A DNA stretch of 64,000 nucleotides from Planctomycetaceae bacterium (GTDB lineage Bacteria; Planctomycetota; Planctomycetia; Pirellulales; Pirellulaceae), in contig JACKHM010000003.1 of assembly GCA_020638995.1 (NCBI GenBank), positions 1,291,120 through 1,355,119 on the forward strand, read 5' to 3'. A program made the position numbers and the translations under genes. The notes beneath the pieces are model-generated. The model saw nothing but the letters and a program-made list of their open reading frames with translations, was not told the origin of the DNA and searched no databases. This document shows positions 47,899 to 56,646 of the stretch, one piece after another (the first letter of the stretch is position 1; every line of letters begins with the position of its first letter).

Positions 47899-47990
47899 GT
47901 TCAACGATCGCGATCACCTCGCCGCGACGAGAGAGTTTCAACTGGCAAAACGCCCGACTTCGCCGCTCCGTGTGCATCGGCTTGTTCGCC
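47899..47990 (-). other. attC site A
   Basis: Cores are GTTCAAC (47899-47905) and GTTCGCC (47984-47990) on the plus strand. Arms pair through CGATCAC and GTGCATCG, leaving one G unpaired. The stop codon of the exonuclease-like cassette gene lies inside this site, so that protein's last ~30 residues are encoded by attC. Confidence 0.72.
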
Positions 47991-48767
47991 GACCTTCAGC
48001 ACAGCATACAGCATAGCATGATCCGAACCGACGCGTCGAAGCACTCCAGACTTGGTGGTGGTGAAGTGAGGTGTGTGAAAAATGTAATCAATACGAAGTG
48101 ATATCGGAATTGGACGCGTCGGCCAACTCCATGTTGGATGAGCGTCAGAATCTTCGTGAAGTGACGCAAAAGCGTCGATCATTCCAAGTTCAACGAGCCG
48201 CTTCGGGGCAGCAAATGTGGAGATGCTATTGAAGTCACCAAGCACAATTGTTGCTTTATTTCGATCAATTGCCTCGACAATGGCTGCGATCTCGGTGGCG
48301 TGAACCTCTTCAGTTGCAGAGAGCGCGCTCATCGCGTCGGCAATTCCGCCACCACGTTTGAATTGGAACGGTGACAAATGCGCATTTACAACTTGGATCG
48401 GCCCCCGAGTAGTTTCAGCCGTAGCGGCATAGAAACCAAACAGCCCAGCGTTTGGTTCCGTGAATTTCACGTCAGTTAGCTTTGTCTTGGAGGCAAACGC
48501 AAATCTTTCCGCATAGTACTGGCCCTTATGGCCAACCGAATAGAAAAATGGATGCGTTTTCTTGAGATGCTCGCGGAGAAACCCCTCCGACTGAATCGTT
48601 GTTTCCTGAAAGCAGACCAAGTCTGGGTCGGCAGTCGCGATGGCATCTAGTACTTGATCACCACGGCGGTTGGCATAGTTCAAGTTGTAGGTGGCCACAC
48701 AAAGCGTGTCAGCCCACGCGGACGACGCAAGAAAGCAGACAATGATGATTGAGATCAGATTCTTCAT
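47901..48767 (-). CDS. Cassette gene: secreted endonuclease/exonuclease/phosphatase family protein
   Basis: The ATG at 48767 gives a signal peptide (MKNLISIIIVCFLASSAWA) and 288 residues. EEP-fold motifs are intact: ATYNLNYANRRGD, CFQET with the metal Glu, NAHLSPF, VLGDFNS and a terminal GSDHAML. The fold covers DNase I-like nucleases, sphingomyelinases and inositol phosphatases; a secreted phosphodiesterase or nuclease is the most that can be said. The C-terminal tail after YAVLKVG is read from attC site A. It is the leftmost cassette of the array. Confidence 0.85.
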   Translation of the reverse strand: MKNLISIIIVCFLASSAWADTLCVATYNLNYANRRGDQVLDAIATADPDLVCFQETTIQSEGFLREHLKKTHPFFYSVGHKGQYYAERFAFASKTKLTDVKFTEPNAGLFGFYAATAETTRGPIQVVNAHLSPFQFKRGGGIADAMSALSATEEVHATEIAAIVEAIDRNKATIVLGDFNSISTFAAPKRLVELGMIDAFASLHEDSDAHPTWSWPTRPIPISLRIDYIFHTPHFTTTKSGVLRRVGSDHAMLYAVLKVGEQADAHGAAKSGVLPVETLSSRRGDRDR

Positions 48768-48773
48768 TTTGTC

Positions 48774-48851
48774 GGCGAACGACACGCATCACGGGGCGGC
48801 GGGAGTTGACGTTGATTTCACAATCCGCTGGCCACCGCCGCTCCCGTGCAT
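48774..48851 (-). other. attC site B, L' and loop part (split by IS1634-family element)
   Basis: The R' core GGCGAAC is at 48774-48780, the L' arm at 48785-48802, and the L'' arm starts at about 48833 and is cut after GTGCAT at 48851. The rest of the site, including R'' GTTCGTC at 50965-50971, lies beyond the IS. Loop sequence TTGACGTTGATTTCA matches that of site G. Confidence 0.82.
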
Positions 48852-50952
48852 CTTCTTTTCCGCACATCTCGTTTTCATTTTCTCGTGGCTGTGGGGTGGA
48901 TGCAAGGGCTTGATGTGGGGGCAGTGTAGACGCGGCGAAGTGTCCAGTCTGCGCGTAAAACACCTGAAAGTTTTGTCAGCGAACACTTACGACATGGGCC
49001 TTGAACGTAAGTTGTGTGACGCGAGACTTACGCCAATGGCAATCGTCCTAAGTTCTATTCAGGCGGTCGCGCCGCCAGTCAGATGGACACACCCAGCGAC
49101 GCCAACATGCCTATCATGTCGGCATGAAACGACGCAAAGCAACTGCGTATCACGCGCCTGATCCAGCGACCCTGGCTCCCAAAGCTACTGGCCGCGAACT
49201 CGTGCTCCGTTCCAGCACCATCGGCGTTTTGCCGATCATCAATCGCTTCCTCGATCGATGTCGGTTGCGCGAAATCCTCCAGCGGCATCTACCTGCCGAG
49301 GATCGTCGCAATCGCGTGCCGACTGCAACCGCCATCTTGTTGATGGTCCGCAACATTCTCGTCAGCCGAGAACCGTTGTATGGCATCGGCCAATGGGCCG
49401 CCTCGTTCGTTCCTGAACTGCTCGATCTGCACGAAGACCAATTGAAAAGTCTCAATGATGATCGCGTGGGACGAGCGCTCGACCGGCTGTTCGATGCGGA
49501 CTTTCCCGCCTTGCTGATGGACATCACGCGGCATGTCGTTGGCGAGTTCGAACTCGACTTGTCCGAACTGCACAACGATTCGACCACCGTGCGGTTCTTC
49601 GGCGACTACGAGGAATGCGAGCAGCCTCAGTCGCGCCGCGGCAAGCTGACCGCCGCTATTCGCCACGGGCACAGCAAGGATCATCGCCCCGATCTCAAGC
49701 AACTGCTCTATATCCTGACGCTGACCAACGACGGCGGAGTGCCCGTCTACTTCACCACCGACGACGGAGACAAGAACGACGATCAGACGCACATCGCTAC
49801 GTGGAACGTGCTCCGCCAACTCACCGGTCGTGCGGACTTTCTGTATATCGCCGACTGCAAGCTCGCCAGCGCCGACAATCTCGCTCATATCTCACAACAG
49901 GGCGGGCGGTTCATCACCGTGCTGCCCAAGAACCGCAGCGAACCGCGAGCCATGCACGCCACGCTGCTCGACCAGCCTGACTCGCTGCGGTGGGTGTTGC
50001 TGTACGAAGTGCATGACGAAGACGGCGTGTTGCGGCAACGATACCAGACGCTGCGCGAGGAGCAGCTCACGGCAGACGGTTATCGCCTGCTGTGGATTCA
50101 TTCGATGAGCAAGGCGATCTCGGACGACGCTGGACGCATGAAGGCGCTGCAAAGGACGATGGACGATCTTGGCAAGTTGCGTATCCGGCTCCAGTCGCCT
50201 CGTTCGCGGATGCGGCAGTACGCGCGCGTGGCGAAAGAAGTGGACGCCATCTTCGAGCGACGCGGCACGCGCGAGTTGCTGCACGTCGACATCATCGAAC
50301 AGGAACAAGTCACGCCCACGCGCGGCCAAACGCGTCAAACACAATCGCGCAGCTCAACGAAGAAGAAGTACACGTGCGAGATTAAGCCGCGTTTCGATCT
50401 GAGTTGGCATGTGGACGCGGAGCAACTGGAACGCGCCCGCCGAGCCGACGGCGTGTTCCCGCTGATCACGAACGATCGTCAGATGACCGCCGAAGAAGTG
50501 CTCCGCGCGTACAAACGCCAGCCGGTGATCGAGAAACGCTTCAGCCAATTCAAGAGCGACTTTCACGTGGCCCCGGTGTACCTGAAGGAGATCAGCCGCA
50601 TCGAGTCGTTGCTGTGCATCTACTTCATGGCCCTGCTGCTCCAGACGCTGATCGAACGCGAGTTGCGTGGTGCGATGGCGGAGGCGGACCTGGAGTCACT
50701 CCCACTGTATCCGGAAGGTCGGCCTTGCCGCCGTCCGACGACACGTCGCGTGATCGACGTCATGGAGTCGTTAAGCCGTCACCGCCTCACCAAGTCAGAC
50801 GACGAGACCGAAGACCTTTACACGGACCCGACGCCCATCCAGCGTCAACTGATGAAACTCCTCGGCAACTCACCCGCGAGCTACGGTCGCAGCCGCTAGC
50901 CGTCGCCCCGCTCCTCACCAACTTTTCGGTTCCGAGATGTGCGGAAAGTAAG
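48852..50952. mobile_element. IS1634-family insertion sequence in an attC site
   Basis: Ends match as inverted repeats: left CTTCTTTTCCGCACATCTCG (48852-48871) and right, read inverted, CTTACTTTCCGCACATCTCG (50933-50952). GTGCAT occurs directly outside both ends (48846-48851 and 50953-50958), fitting a target duplication. Removing the element and one copy restores an attC site like site G. The element is 2101 bp with one transposase gene. Confidence 0.88.
49124..50899 (+). CDS. IS1634-family transposase
   Basis: The 591-residue protein shows the features of IS1634-type DDE transposases: LHNDSTTVRFFGDY with the first Asp, GHSKDHRPDLKQLLYIL, DFLYIADCKLAS with the second, FITVLPKNRSE, and RADGVFPLITND followed by YKRQPVIEKRFSQFK with the Glu. 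The gene is full length and uninterrupted. It reads opposite to the cassette genes around it. Confidence 0.9.
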   Translation: MKRRKATAYHAPDPATLAPKATGRELVLRSSTIGVLPIINRFLDRCRLREILQRHLPAEDRRNRVPTATAILLMVRNILVSREPLYGIGQWAASFVPELLDLHEDQLKSLNDDRVGRALDRLFDADFPALLMDITRHVVGEFELDLSELHNDSTTVRFFGDYEECEQPQSRRGKLTAAIRHGHSKDHRPDLKQLLYILTLTNDGGVPVYFTTDDGDKNDDQTHIATWNVLRQLTGRADFLYIADCKLASADNLAHISQQGGRFITVLPKNRSEPRAMHATLLDQPDSLRWVLLYEVHDEDGVLRQRYQTLREEQLTADGYRLLWIHSMSKAISDDAGRMKALQRTMDDLGKLRIRLQSPRSRMRQYARVAKEVDAIFERRGTRELLHVDIIEQEQVTPTRGQTRQTQSRSSTKKKYTCEIKPRFDLSWHVDAEQLERARRADGVFPLITNDRQMTAEEVLRAYKRQPVIEKRFSQFKSDFHVAPVYLKEISRIESLLCIYFMALLLQTLIERELRGAMAEADLESLPLYPEGRPCRRPTTRRVIDVMESLSRHRLTKSDDETEDLYTDPTPIQRQLMKLLGNSPASYGRSR

Positions 50953-50972
50953 GTGCATGCGTTGGTTCGTCC
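50953..50972 (-). other. attC site B, R'' part beyond the IS
   Basis: After the duplicated GTGCAT come GCG, TTG and the R'' core GTTCGTC (50965-50971). The stop of the next cassette gene lies 39 bp further right, as at other sites. Confidence 0.8.
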
Positions 50973-51010
50973 GTCTTCATGCGACCGGAGTCTATTGTAC
51001 GACCACAAGA

Positions 51011-51442
51011 TCATTGCGGAAACGCGGGATGAATCTTATTCGGGAAATCGGATTCGATGTCTCGCAGTTCCGAAATGATCCTTGGCAAGTATGTCTGGTC
51101 AATATCGAACCGAAACCTCAATTCATTGCCATCGCCGACACGATCGAGGACGGTGCCATTTATGGCGATTCCGCCACGTTCATTTCCGATGCAGTTTATT
51201 TGTAATTGACGTTCGATGGTATCAAAGTCAGCACTGCCGCTCAGCGTTTTGTAAAGCGACTCCAGTTGCGTGCGGAATCGAGGGAAATCGCACGTGACCA
51301 GTGTGGCATCAACCGTAGCTGAGAACGAGCCGACATGGACAATAATCGTCGCGGAGACCCAGTCATCGCGTTCATCGGGCCGACCGTCGATCTCAACGAT
51401 CAGGTGGTCACCGGCGTCAGTTCCGAATTTGAATGAGGCCAT
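51011..51442 (-). CDS. Cassette gene: WapI-immunity-like protein
   Basis: The frame is open to 51508, inside attC site C, so the ATG at 51442 (MASFKFGTDAG) is preferred and gives 143 residues. The order of features, VEIDGRPDERDDWVSATI, FPRFRTQLESLYKTLSGSA, NERGGIAINGTV and FDIDQTYLPRIISELRDI, resembles the WapI family of small immunity proteins. If right, it protects against a contact-dependent toxin, but no toxin gene is near. It is the only gene of its cassette. Confidence 0.65.
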   Translation of the reverse strand: MASFKFGTDAGDHLIVEIDGRPDERDDWVSATIIVHVGSFSATVDATLVTCDFPRFRTQLESLYKTLSGSADFDTIERQLQINCIGNERGGIAINGTVLDRVGDGNELRFRFDIDQTYLPRIISELRDIESDFPNKIHPAFPQ

Positions 51443-51464
51443 CTTGGATGGTTGCGCTTTGACG

Positions 51465-51549
51465 GACGAACGCCTGCCGTAACCGGGCGGCGACGAAAGA
51501 TTTTCCATTTCAAAACCGCCCGACTTCGCCGCTTCGGTTCACGGCATTG
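51465..51549 (-). other. attC site C, truncated at R'' by the IS110-family element
   Basis: The R' core is GACGAAC (51465-51471). The L' arm CCGTAACCGGGCGGCG pairs with the L'' arm CGCCGCTTCGGTTCACGG, leaving the usual unpaired bases. After CGGCATTG the expected GTTCG core is replaced by ATACTCATC, which marks the probable left end of the IS110-family element. Confidence 0.78.
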
Positions 51550-53090
51550 ATACTCATCATGTCTTGCTTTAGCGAGTGAGCCTGTCCATTAGAGTCGGTG
51601 ATTCTGAAAGTTCAGAGCTCTAAACGAGGTCAGCGTGTTGCTGCCTCAAAGGTTTCGTGGCTCAAGCTCACTCGCTCAAGGAAGGACATAACATGAAGTT
51701 CTACAATCGACAGCACGGATTCTACTGCGGAATCGACCTGCACGCCAACTCTATGCACGTCTGTGTCGTCGATCACGCCGGAAACAAGCGTCTACATCGA
51801 AACTTCGATACCAAGAAACCCGAGAAGTTCCTCATCGCGCTGCAACCCTTCGAGAAGCATGATCTCATCATCGGCTGCGAGTCGACTTTCAATTGGTACT
51901 GGCTGGCCGATCTGTGTCATCAACAGAACCTCGCGTTTCTGCTCGGCCACGCACTGTACTTGAAAGCCATTCACGGCGGTAAGACCAAGAGCGATCGCAT
52001 CGACTCCGAGAAATTGGCGATGCTGCTGCGAGGCGGGAACTTCCCGACCAGCTACGTCTATCCCAAAGACATGCGAGGCACGCGCGACTTGCTGCGACGG
52101 CGAGCCATGATCGTGCGACGCAGATCCGCCACGATCGTCCACGTACAGATGGTCAACCATCAACAGAACTTGCCTGCCTTCAAAAAGTCGATCAGCTACA
52201 AGACGAATCGTGTCGGCATCGCCGATCGCTTCGAGGAAGACAGCGTGCAACGCATGGTCACGCTCGACGTGGACTTGATCGACTTCTATGACGAACAGAT
52301 CAAGCGGCTCGATCTCTACCTGGAACAACACGCGAAGATTGACGATGCGGATACGTTCTACCGCTTGATGAGCATTCCCGGCGTTGGCAGAATCCTGGCG
52401 ATGACGATGCTGTACGAGATCCACAACATCCGCCGCTTTGCGAAGGTCGGCGACTTTCTGTCGTACGCTCGGTTGGTCAAAGGCACGAACAGTTCGGCGG
52501 GCAAGCAGTATAAACCGACGGGCTCGAAGATCGGCAACCCGCACCTGAAATGGGCTTTCTCCGAAGCCATCACGTTGCTCAAACGCGAATCGCCTGACGC
52601 CAAAGCCTTTGCCGAGCGGATCGAGAAGCAACACAACAAAGCACGAGCCAACACGCTGCTGGCCGTGAAGCTTGGACGAGCCGTGTATTGGATGCTGACT
52701 CGCAAGACGGCCTTCGATAGCAGCATCTTTGCGAAGTAACCAACGTAGCCGTCACTTGCCAAGTGACCAGCCCCAGTACGAAACATCACGTCGCGTTGGC
52801 GTGAGCCGAACGCATAACTGAACCGCGGCAACCTGACTGTCTAGCAATCAAGTTGCCAGACGCTGTGTAACCTGACTGTCAAACCACATGAGAAGTTCGA
52901 CTCTGAAATGTTCGACCCTGAGAAGTTCAACACAAGTCGAACCAGCTCGCTCGACAGTCTACACGAGTGCGTCCGAGTTCACGCGCATTGAATGGACACG
53001 CCAACGCGACTTTTACGAACCATCACGATTTCACAATTCACAACGGGAGACACCACGAACGACCAAGCAGGTTGCACGTCACTGCGAACC
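51550..53090. mobile_element. IS110-family element in attC site C (right end approximate)
   Basis: The left end falls at the break in attC site C. One transposase gene occupies 51693-52739. The right limit is set by the motif GAACGACCAAGC...GTTGCACGTCAC (53058-53087), which also follows the IS110 remnant at 42826. About 140 bp precede and more than 300 bp follow the transposase; a long 3' tail fits the IS1111 subgroup, whose guide (bridge/seek) RNA is encoded there. CAACCTGACTGTC-type repeats occur in that tail (about 52828-52882). Confidence 0.6.
51693..52739 (+). CDS. IS110-family (DEDD) transposase
   Basis: The ATG at 51693 follows AAGGAAGGA; the frame also opens at a GTG at 51657. The 348-residue protein has the RuvC-like DEDD domain (YCGIDLHANSMHVCVVD, IIGCESTFNWYW, KTKSDRIDSEKL) and the C-terminal Transposase_20 domain with LMSIPGVGRILAMTML and the Ser-containing KGTNSSAGKQYKPTGS. 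IS110 proteins recombine DNA with a guide RNA read from the element's own end. It looks intact. Confidence 0.93.
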   Translation: MKFYNRQHGFYCGIDLHANSMHVCVVDHAGNKRLHRNFDTKKPEKFLIALQPFEKHDLIIGCESTFNWYWLADLCHQQNLAFLLGHALYLKAIHGGKTKSDRIDSEKLAMLLRGGNFPTSYVYPKDMRGTRDLLRRRAMIVRRRSATIVHVQMVNHQQNLPAFKKSISYKTNRVGIADRFEEDSVQRMVTLDVDLIDFYDEQIKRLDLYLEQHAKIDDADTFYRLMSIPGVGRILAMTMLYEIHNIRRFAKVGDFLSYARLVKGTNSSAGKQYKPTGSKIGNPHLKWAFSEAITLLKRESPDAKAFAERIEKQHNKARANTLLAVKLGRAVYWMLTRKTAFDSSIFAK

Positions 53091-53602
53091 GCCCCTTAAC
53101 TGGAAGCCCGGCTTCGTGTTCCTTTGGAGGATGCGAAGTGAGAGTGCCAGCCAACCCCTTTTGAATGGACCAGTGCCGTCACGGATAATTTCTACTGCCG
53201 TCTTCCGCGAGAAACACCGTTACGAAAGAAATCGGCGTTTCGGAAGACACCGCACAACGAGCGTCGGACCCATCGAGGTCGGCTCGTCGTGCGGCTGAGC
53301 GCTGACAGCTGTTTGAAGCAACTCGTTTACGGCGGAGCGATCCGACGCGTAACCGCAGACTTCGTCATAGAAATCAAGCAACTCGACAACGCCGAACTCG
53401 CTTCGTCGTGGTCACGCCTTGGAAGAGTTCGCGAGCGTCGATCGTTATTCGGGAAAGCCAAGCATTACCGAGGCGGTAAAACGGCTCAACAACGAGCTGT
53501 CGACCAACTCAACGAGACTCCACGAATTCGGGTCTCAGAAAAATGCAAAGTTTTTACCGCGCTCACCGTACGTACTACTTGACAAAGAAAGACATACAGC
53601 TG
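52740..53602. other. 863-bp non-coding stretch: candidate IS110 RNA tail and cassette remnant
   Basis: No convincing gene is present. From 52740 to about 53050 several short inverted and direct repeats occur (GCAACCTGACTGTC near 52828 and TAACCTGACTGTC near 52869; GAAGTTCGACTCTGAAATGTTCGACCCTGAGAAGTTC shows three GTTCRAC units near 52891-52930, given here only in part elsewhere). This is where a bridge RNA would be encoded. From 53090 to 53602 I see nothing recognisable, and no attC site for the next cassette gene. Confidence 0.4.
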
Positions 53603-54073
53603 TTATTTGCCGTTGAATCGCGCAAACGGCCCGCGTAAATGGGGAAGCATGTCGTCGTACGTCTGTATCGTATCAAGGAATGGGATCGCCGTGTTTACCA
53701 GCAGGCCAGCCACAGTTTTCTCAAACCTGTTTCTCATGTTCGATTCATATTTGCAGTTGAACTGTTGTTGATCCATTCCGATACCGGCGGTTTCGCTGAG
53801 TTTGCCCCAAACATCAAGCGTATTGCCTAGTGAATCTGGGAATCGTTCCGCAAAGTCATCATGAAATCTCGGTGACGTCGGAAATACCTGAATGTCGTAC
53901 CAAGCGCATCGGGTTCCGGGATCGGGCATGATGACGTGGACGATGTCATCGCCAATTTGTCGGGTAAACGTGCAGTGTCGTGATAGCTCGCATGAGAACC
54001 CGTGGGGTGACAGCACAACGCTGAAAAGTTCGCGAGCGAGTTTGTCGAATTGTTTGTGCGTCAGCGGTTTCAC
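53603..54073 (-). CDS. Cassette gene: hypothetical protein, DUF4304-like
   Basis: The frame continues into attC site D, so the true start is probably the GTG at 54073 (VKPLTHKQFDKLARELFS), giving 156 residues. The pattern of an N-terminal helix, LSPHGFSCE, FTRQIGDDIVHVIM and WYDIQVFPTSPRF resembles DUF4304-type proteins, often found next to toxin genes, but the match is weak. Its expected downstream attC is missing, probably lost with the IS110 insertion. Confidence 0.6.
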   Translation of the reverse strand: MKPLTHKQFDKLARELFSVVLSPHGFSCELSRHCTFTRQIGDDIVHVIMPDPGTRCAWYDIQVFPTSPRFHDDFAERFPDSLGNTLDVWGKLSETAGIGMDQQQFNCKYESNMRNRFEKTVAGLLVNTAIPFLDTIQTYDDMLPHLRGPFARFNGK

Positions 54074-54087
54074 GAGTGGATCAAAGC

Positions 54088-54177
54088 AAATAACGACTGC
54101 GTTAACGCGGTGGGCGCGTTTGACTATGATTTCAGGACCGGCGTGATCGCCCACTCGCGTTCAACGCCTTGTTCGGC
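54088..54177 (-). other. attC site D
   Basis: Cores are AAATAAC (54088-54094) and GTTCGGC (54171-54177). The arms GCGTTAACGCGGTGGGCG and CGCCCACTCGCGTTCAACGC pair with two unpaired bases on the L'' side. The loop holds TGACTATGATTTCAGG. Confidence 0.9.
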
Positions 54178-54237
54178 TGCTTCGGTGACTTCACGGCGGT
54201 AGCACAGGTCTTCACAAGCAGGTAGCCAAACAGACTC

Positions 54238-54708
54238 CTAATCCGGTGGAACGATATGATGAACGCGTTCCATGACATTCACGTGGCTGTCTGGTGGAAT
54301 GTCAGGAATTCTATCACCGCTCTTGATCGCATTGTACGCTAGCAGGATCGTAACGATAGCGTTGTTCTCGATGCAGCCGAAAACGAAATGCATCGGATAT
54401 ATGATCAGGCTCCGATCCGGGGAAGCAACACCAACAGCCTTATTCGTCACATCGTCATCAAATACGGCTTCGACCCACTGCCACCCCAAGTCGCGAATCA
54501 GTTGTTCACCCCAGAGAGATCCAAATGGTATAGATACATCCACCCAGGGATCGCGGTCCGCCGTGGGGGTCTTCTGGAGTTCGCGGATGTGGGTGTTGAT
54601 CGCTTCGATCACTTTCTCGGGCTCACAGCCGATATCAATCTGATACGTGTCGGCCACCTCGCTTGCAGCGGCTCGCAGCGATGACATCAAGTCGGCATTG
54701 AGGGGCAT
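54238..54708 (-). CDS. Cassette gene: hypothetical protein
   Basis: The ATG at 54708 is used; a GTG at 54723 would add five residues. The 156-residue protein has an N-terminal helix pair and a core GSLWGEQLIRDLGWQWVEA, then SPDRSLIIYPMHFVFGCIE, a pattern seen in several small families of unknown function (DUF3806-like). No catalytic motif stands out. It sits alone between attC sites D and E. Confidence 0.68.
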   Translation of the reverse strand: MPLNADLMSSLRAAASEVADTYQIDIGCEPEKVIEAINTHIRELQKTPTADRDPWVDVSIPFGSLWGEQLIRDLGWQWVEAVFDDDVTNKAVGVASPDRSLIIYPMHFVFGCIENNAIVTILLAYNAIKSGDRIPDIPPDSHVNVMERVHHIVPPD

Positions 54709-54766
54709 AGTTGTCGTCTTCACGTGAGTTTGCCTCGCGGGCCGATTTCCACAATGAGTCTTTGCA

Positions 54767-54857
54767 GCCGAACGCTACGGTTAACCGGGCCGCGGCTAAC
54801 CAACGTTGATTTCAGAAGCCGCGCGACCCGCGGCTCCGGTTGAACCGATTGTTCGCC
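54767..54857 (-). other. attC site E
   Basis: Cores are GCCGAAC (54767-54773) and GTTCGCC (54851-54857). GGTTAACCGGGCCGCGG pairs with CCGCGGCTCCGGTTGAACC, leaving T and G unpaired on the L'' side. The site is nearly identical to site N, 8.5 kb away. The stop of the next gene abuts its R'' core. Confidence 0.95.
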
Positions 54858-55843
54858 TATTCTCCACCTTTGAGGCCTTGCACCAACGCTTTCACGATTC
54901 CAGCGAGATCCAAAACTTTTAGCGCTCGAATGACAAAGTTCTCTTGCGCCGTCTTCGTAACGCGATGAACAATTTCCCGGCCATTCTCTTGGAGTCTGAT
55001 TTCTGCCGAGTACTCCACAGCGCCAATGTTCGCAAGTTCACGTGCGGTTGCGACCGGATCAGCGTAATCCGTATCGGGGACTATGACGTTTGGGACAGGC
55101 GGATGTTGAAGGGAGACGGCAGCGCCATACACGTCTTCAATGATCGCGGGATCATGGCGTGGCGATAGCGCGAGTGCGGTGAGAATCAATTCGTCGGTGG
55201 GCGGGTTGAAGTATTGATCTACACGAACCCGAGACATGGCCGTATGCGTCAATTGTCTTGCATGTTCTTCATCCCCTCCGCAAATTGCGGCGATTTCAGG
55301 TAGTGTGAGGTCGTTCAACCCGATGTAGCAGGCACCAGCCGAATGCCCGGTATCGGACAAAAACCTATTGCCTGGAAGGTCAATGTCGAAAACAGACGAT
55401 TGCCAGTTGCCAGTCCAGTCGTTTGGCAGACCATGTTCCTGAATCCACGGTTCAATCGCACCGAATCCAAAATTGCCCGGAAGTCCTTCCGTCAGTCTGT
55501 TTTCGAAGAGAACCAAATCGACCTTTAAGCCTTCGCGCTCAAGTGTGGCGGAAATATCGTACATTCGCAGCAACGCGTCTCGACACCATACATCGGATTT
55601 GAATTTGGGGCTCGGCGTACTGAAGTTCTACTCGTGACGTAGCCCAAGGTCTCGTGGACCGCTGAGCACAAGTGCCAAGTTATTCCCGCGAATTCCCACC
55701 GCGTCAACTTGATGGTCGAGTCCGGAAAGTCCACGCATCGTGCGAGCTCCCGAGTATTCGAATCCGGAGTTCGTTAGGAGGCGACGGAGAAAGGTCTGCT
55801 CGCTCTGGTTACCAAGAGACACTTCTGCGTAGGAACTGACCAT
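54857..55843 (-). pseudogene. Cassette gene split by an in-frame amber codon
   Basis: One frame runs from ATG 55843 (MVSSYAEVSLGNQSEQTF) to a stop at 54857, interrupted only by TAG at 55628-55630. Before it comes VLSGPRDLGLRHE, after it NFSTPSPKFKSDVWCRDALL and then a 238-residue open frame to the end (RMYDISATLEREGLKVDLV ... KALVQGLKGGE). The protein sense is continuous across the stop, so this was a ~328-residue gene (CAG to TAG is one change). No known domain is recognised; the N-terminus LRRLLTNSGFEYSG has a nuclease-like feel, but that is speculative. Suppression cannot be excluded. Confidence 0.75.
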
Positions 55844-55858
55844 AGCATCTCCCAAATA

Positions 55859-55947
55859 GGCGAACGACCAAGATCAGCCGGTTGCCGCGACAGACTTACC
55901 ATGTGAAAAACCGCCGACGGCAACTCGGCTGCATCTTTTTGTTCGTC
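55859..55947 (-). other. attC site F
   Basis: Cores are GGCGAAC (55859-55865) and GTTCGTC (55941-55947). ATCAGCCGGTTGCCG pairs with CGGCAACTCGGCTGCAT, leaving T and C unpaired on the L'' side. The stop of the lipoprotein gene directly follows R''. Confidence 0.93.
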
Positions 55948-55949
55948 CA

Positions 55950-56537
55950 CTATTGCATTGATCGCGTCGTGCGTTGTTCTCGGACGAACCACGTCTCAAC
56001 ACTCACCTTTGTGGCGGGTTTCGATCCATCATAGAAGTTGACGTCAACAGTTTCCCCCTGCAGCCGTACAAGTAGTCGCTCTCCGTCAATCGCCAATATC
56101 TCCACAATGTTCTGGTCGCTTCCTTCGTGCTCACAGTAATAGAAATTCGTCACATGACCGCCGCGTGCCTCATCATAGCCCTCAGGCACACGAAACACAG
56201 CACCGGCGGCCAGCGCCGATAGTGGGAGGTTCTTCTCGACGATATTGACCTCCCAAGAGGGTTCGGCGTTCAGAGATTTGGTGTCTTCGTGCAGTATTTT
56301 TCCCGGTCCAGCGTCGACTGAGAGACAAAGGTTTGACATCTGCAATTCATCGTCTGTGTATAGGTTCCAAGTAGCCGACTTGATCGGATAGGTTTCGCGT
56401 CCACAAAAGCGGTCGAGTATTAGTTCCGGACTTTTCACAACGGCTCCCTCGCGAGAAGTGCTGGCAGTTTGCTCAACTGTTGGCGCCCCGCATCCGCAGA
56501 GAATTATCAACAGTAGAGCGACATGGAGTCTCGACAC
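55950..56537 (-). CDS. Cassette gene: putative lipoprotein
   Basis: A GTG start gives SRLHVALLLIILCGCG, a lipoprotein signal with a likely lipidation Cys at residue 14 or 16. The mature part of about 180 residues is beta-rich (TWNLYTDDELQMSNLCLS, VFRVPEGYDEARGGHVTNF, GERLLVRLQGETVDVNFYD) and matches no family I know. It is the sole gene between attC sites F and G, and its stop lies 3 bp from R'' of site F. Confidence 0.75.
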   Translation of the reverse strand: MSRLHVALLLIILCGCGAPTVEQTASTSREGAVVKSPELILDRFCGRETYPIKSATWNLYTDDELQMSNLCLSVDAGPGKILHEDTKSLNAEPSWEVNIVEKNLPLSALAAGAVFRVPEGYDEARGGHVTNFYYCEHEGSDQNIVEILAIDGERLLVRLQGETVDVNFYDGSKPATKVSVETWFVREQRTTRSMQ

Positions 56538-56550
56538 GATACAACCTGTG

Positions 56551-56641
56551 GACGAACGACCCGCATCACGGGGCGGCGGGTGTTGACGTTGATTTCAAAT
56601 TCCGCTGGCCACCGCCGCTCCCGTGCATGCGATGGTTCTGC
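56551..56641 (-). other. attC site G
   Basis: Cores are GACGAAC (56551-56557) and GTTCTGC (56635-56641). CGCATCACGGGGCGGCGG pairs with CCGCCGCTCCCGTGCATGCG. It is almost identical to the reconstructed site B, including the loop TTGACGTTGATTTCA. Confidence 0.93.
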
Positions 56642-56646
56642 CACGT

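Noticed and set aside
53058..53110. A fifteenth attC site
   Set aside because: GAACGACC and a possible arm are present, but no matching second arm or GTTCG core follows within 120 bp.
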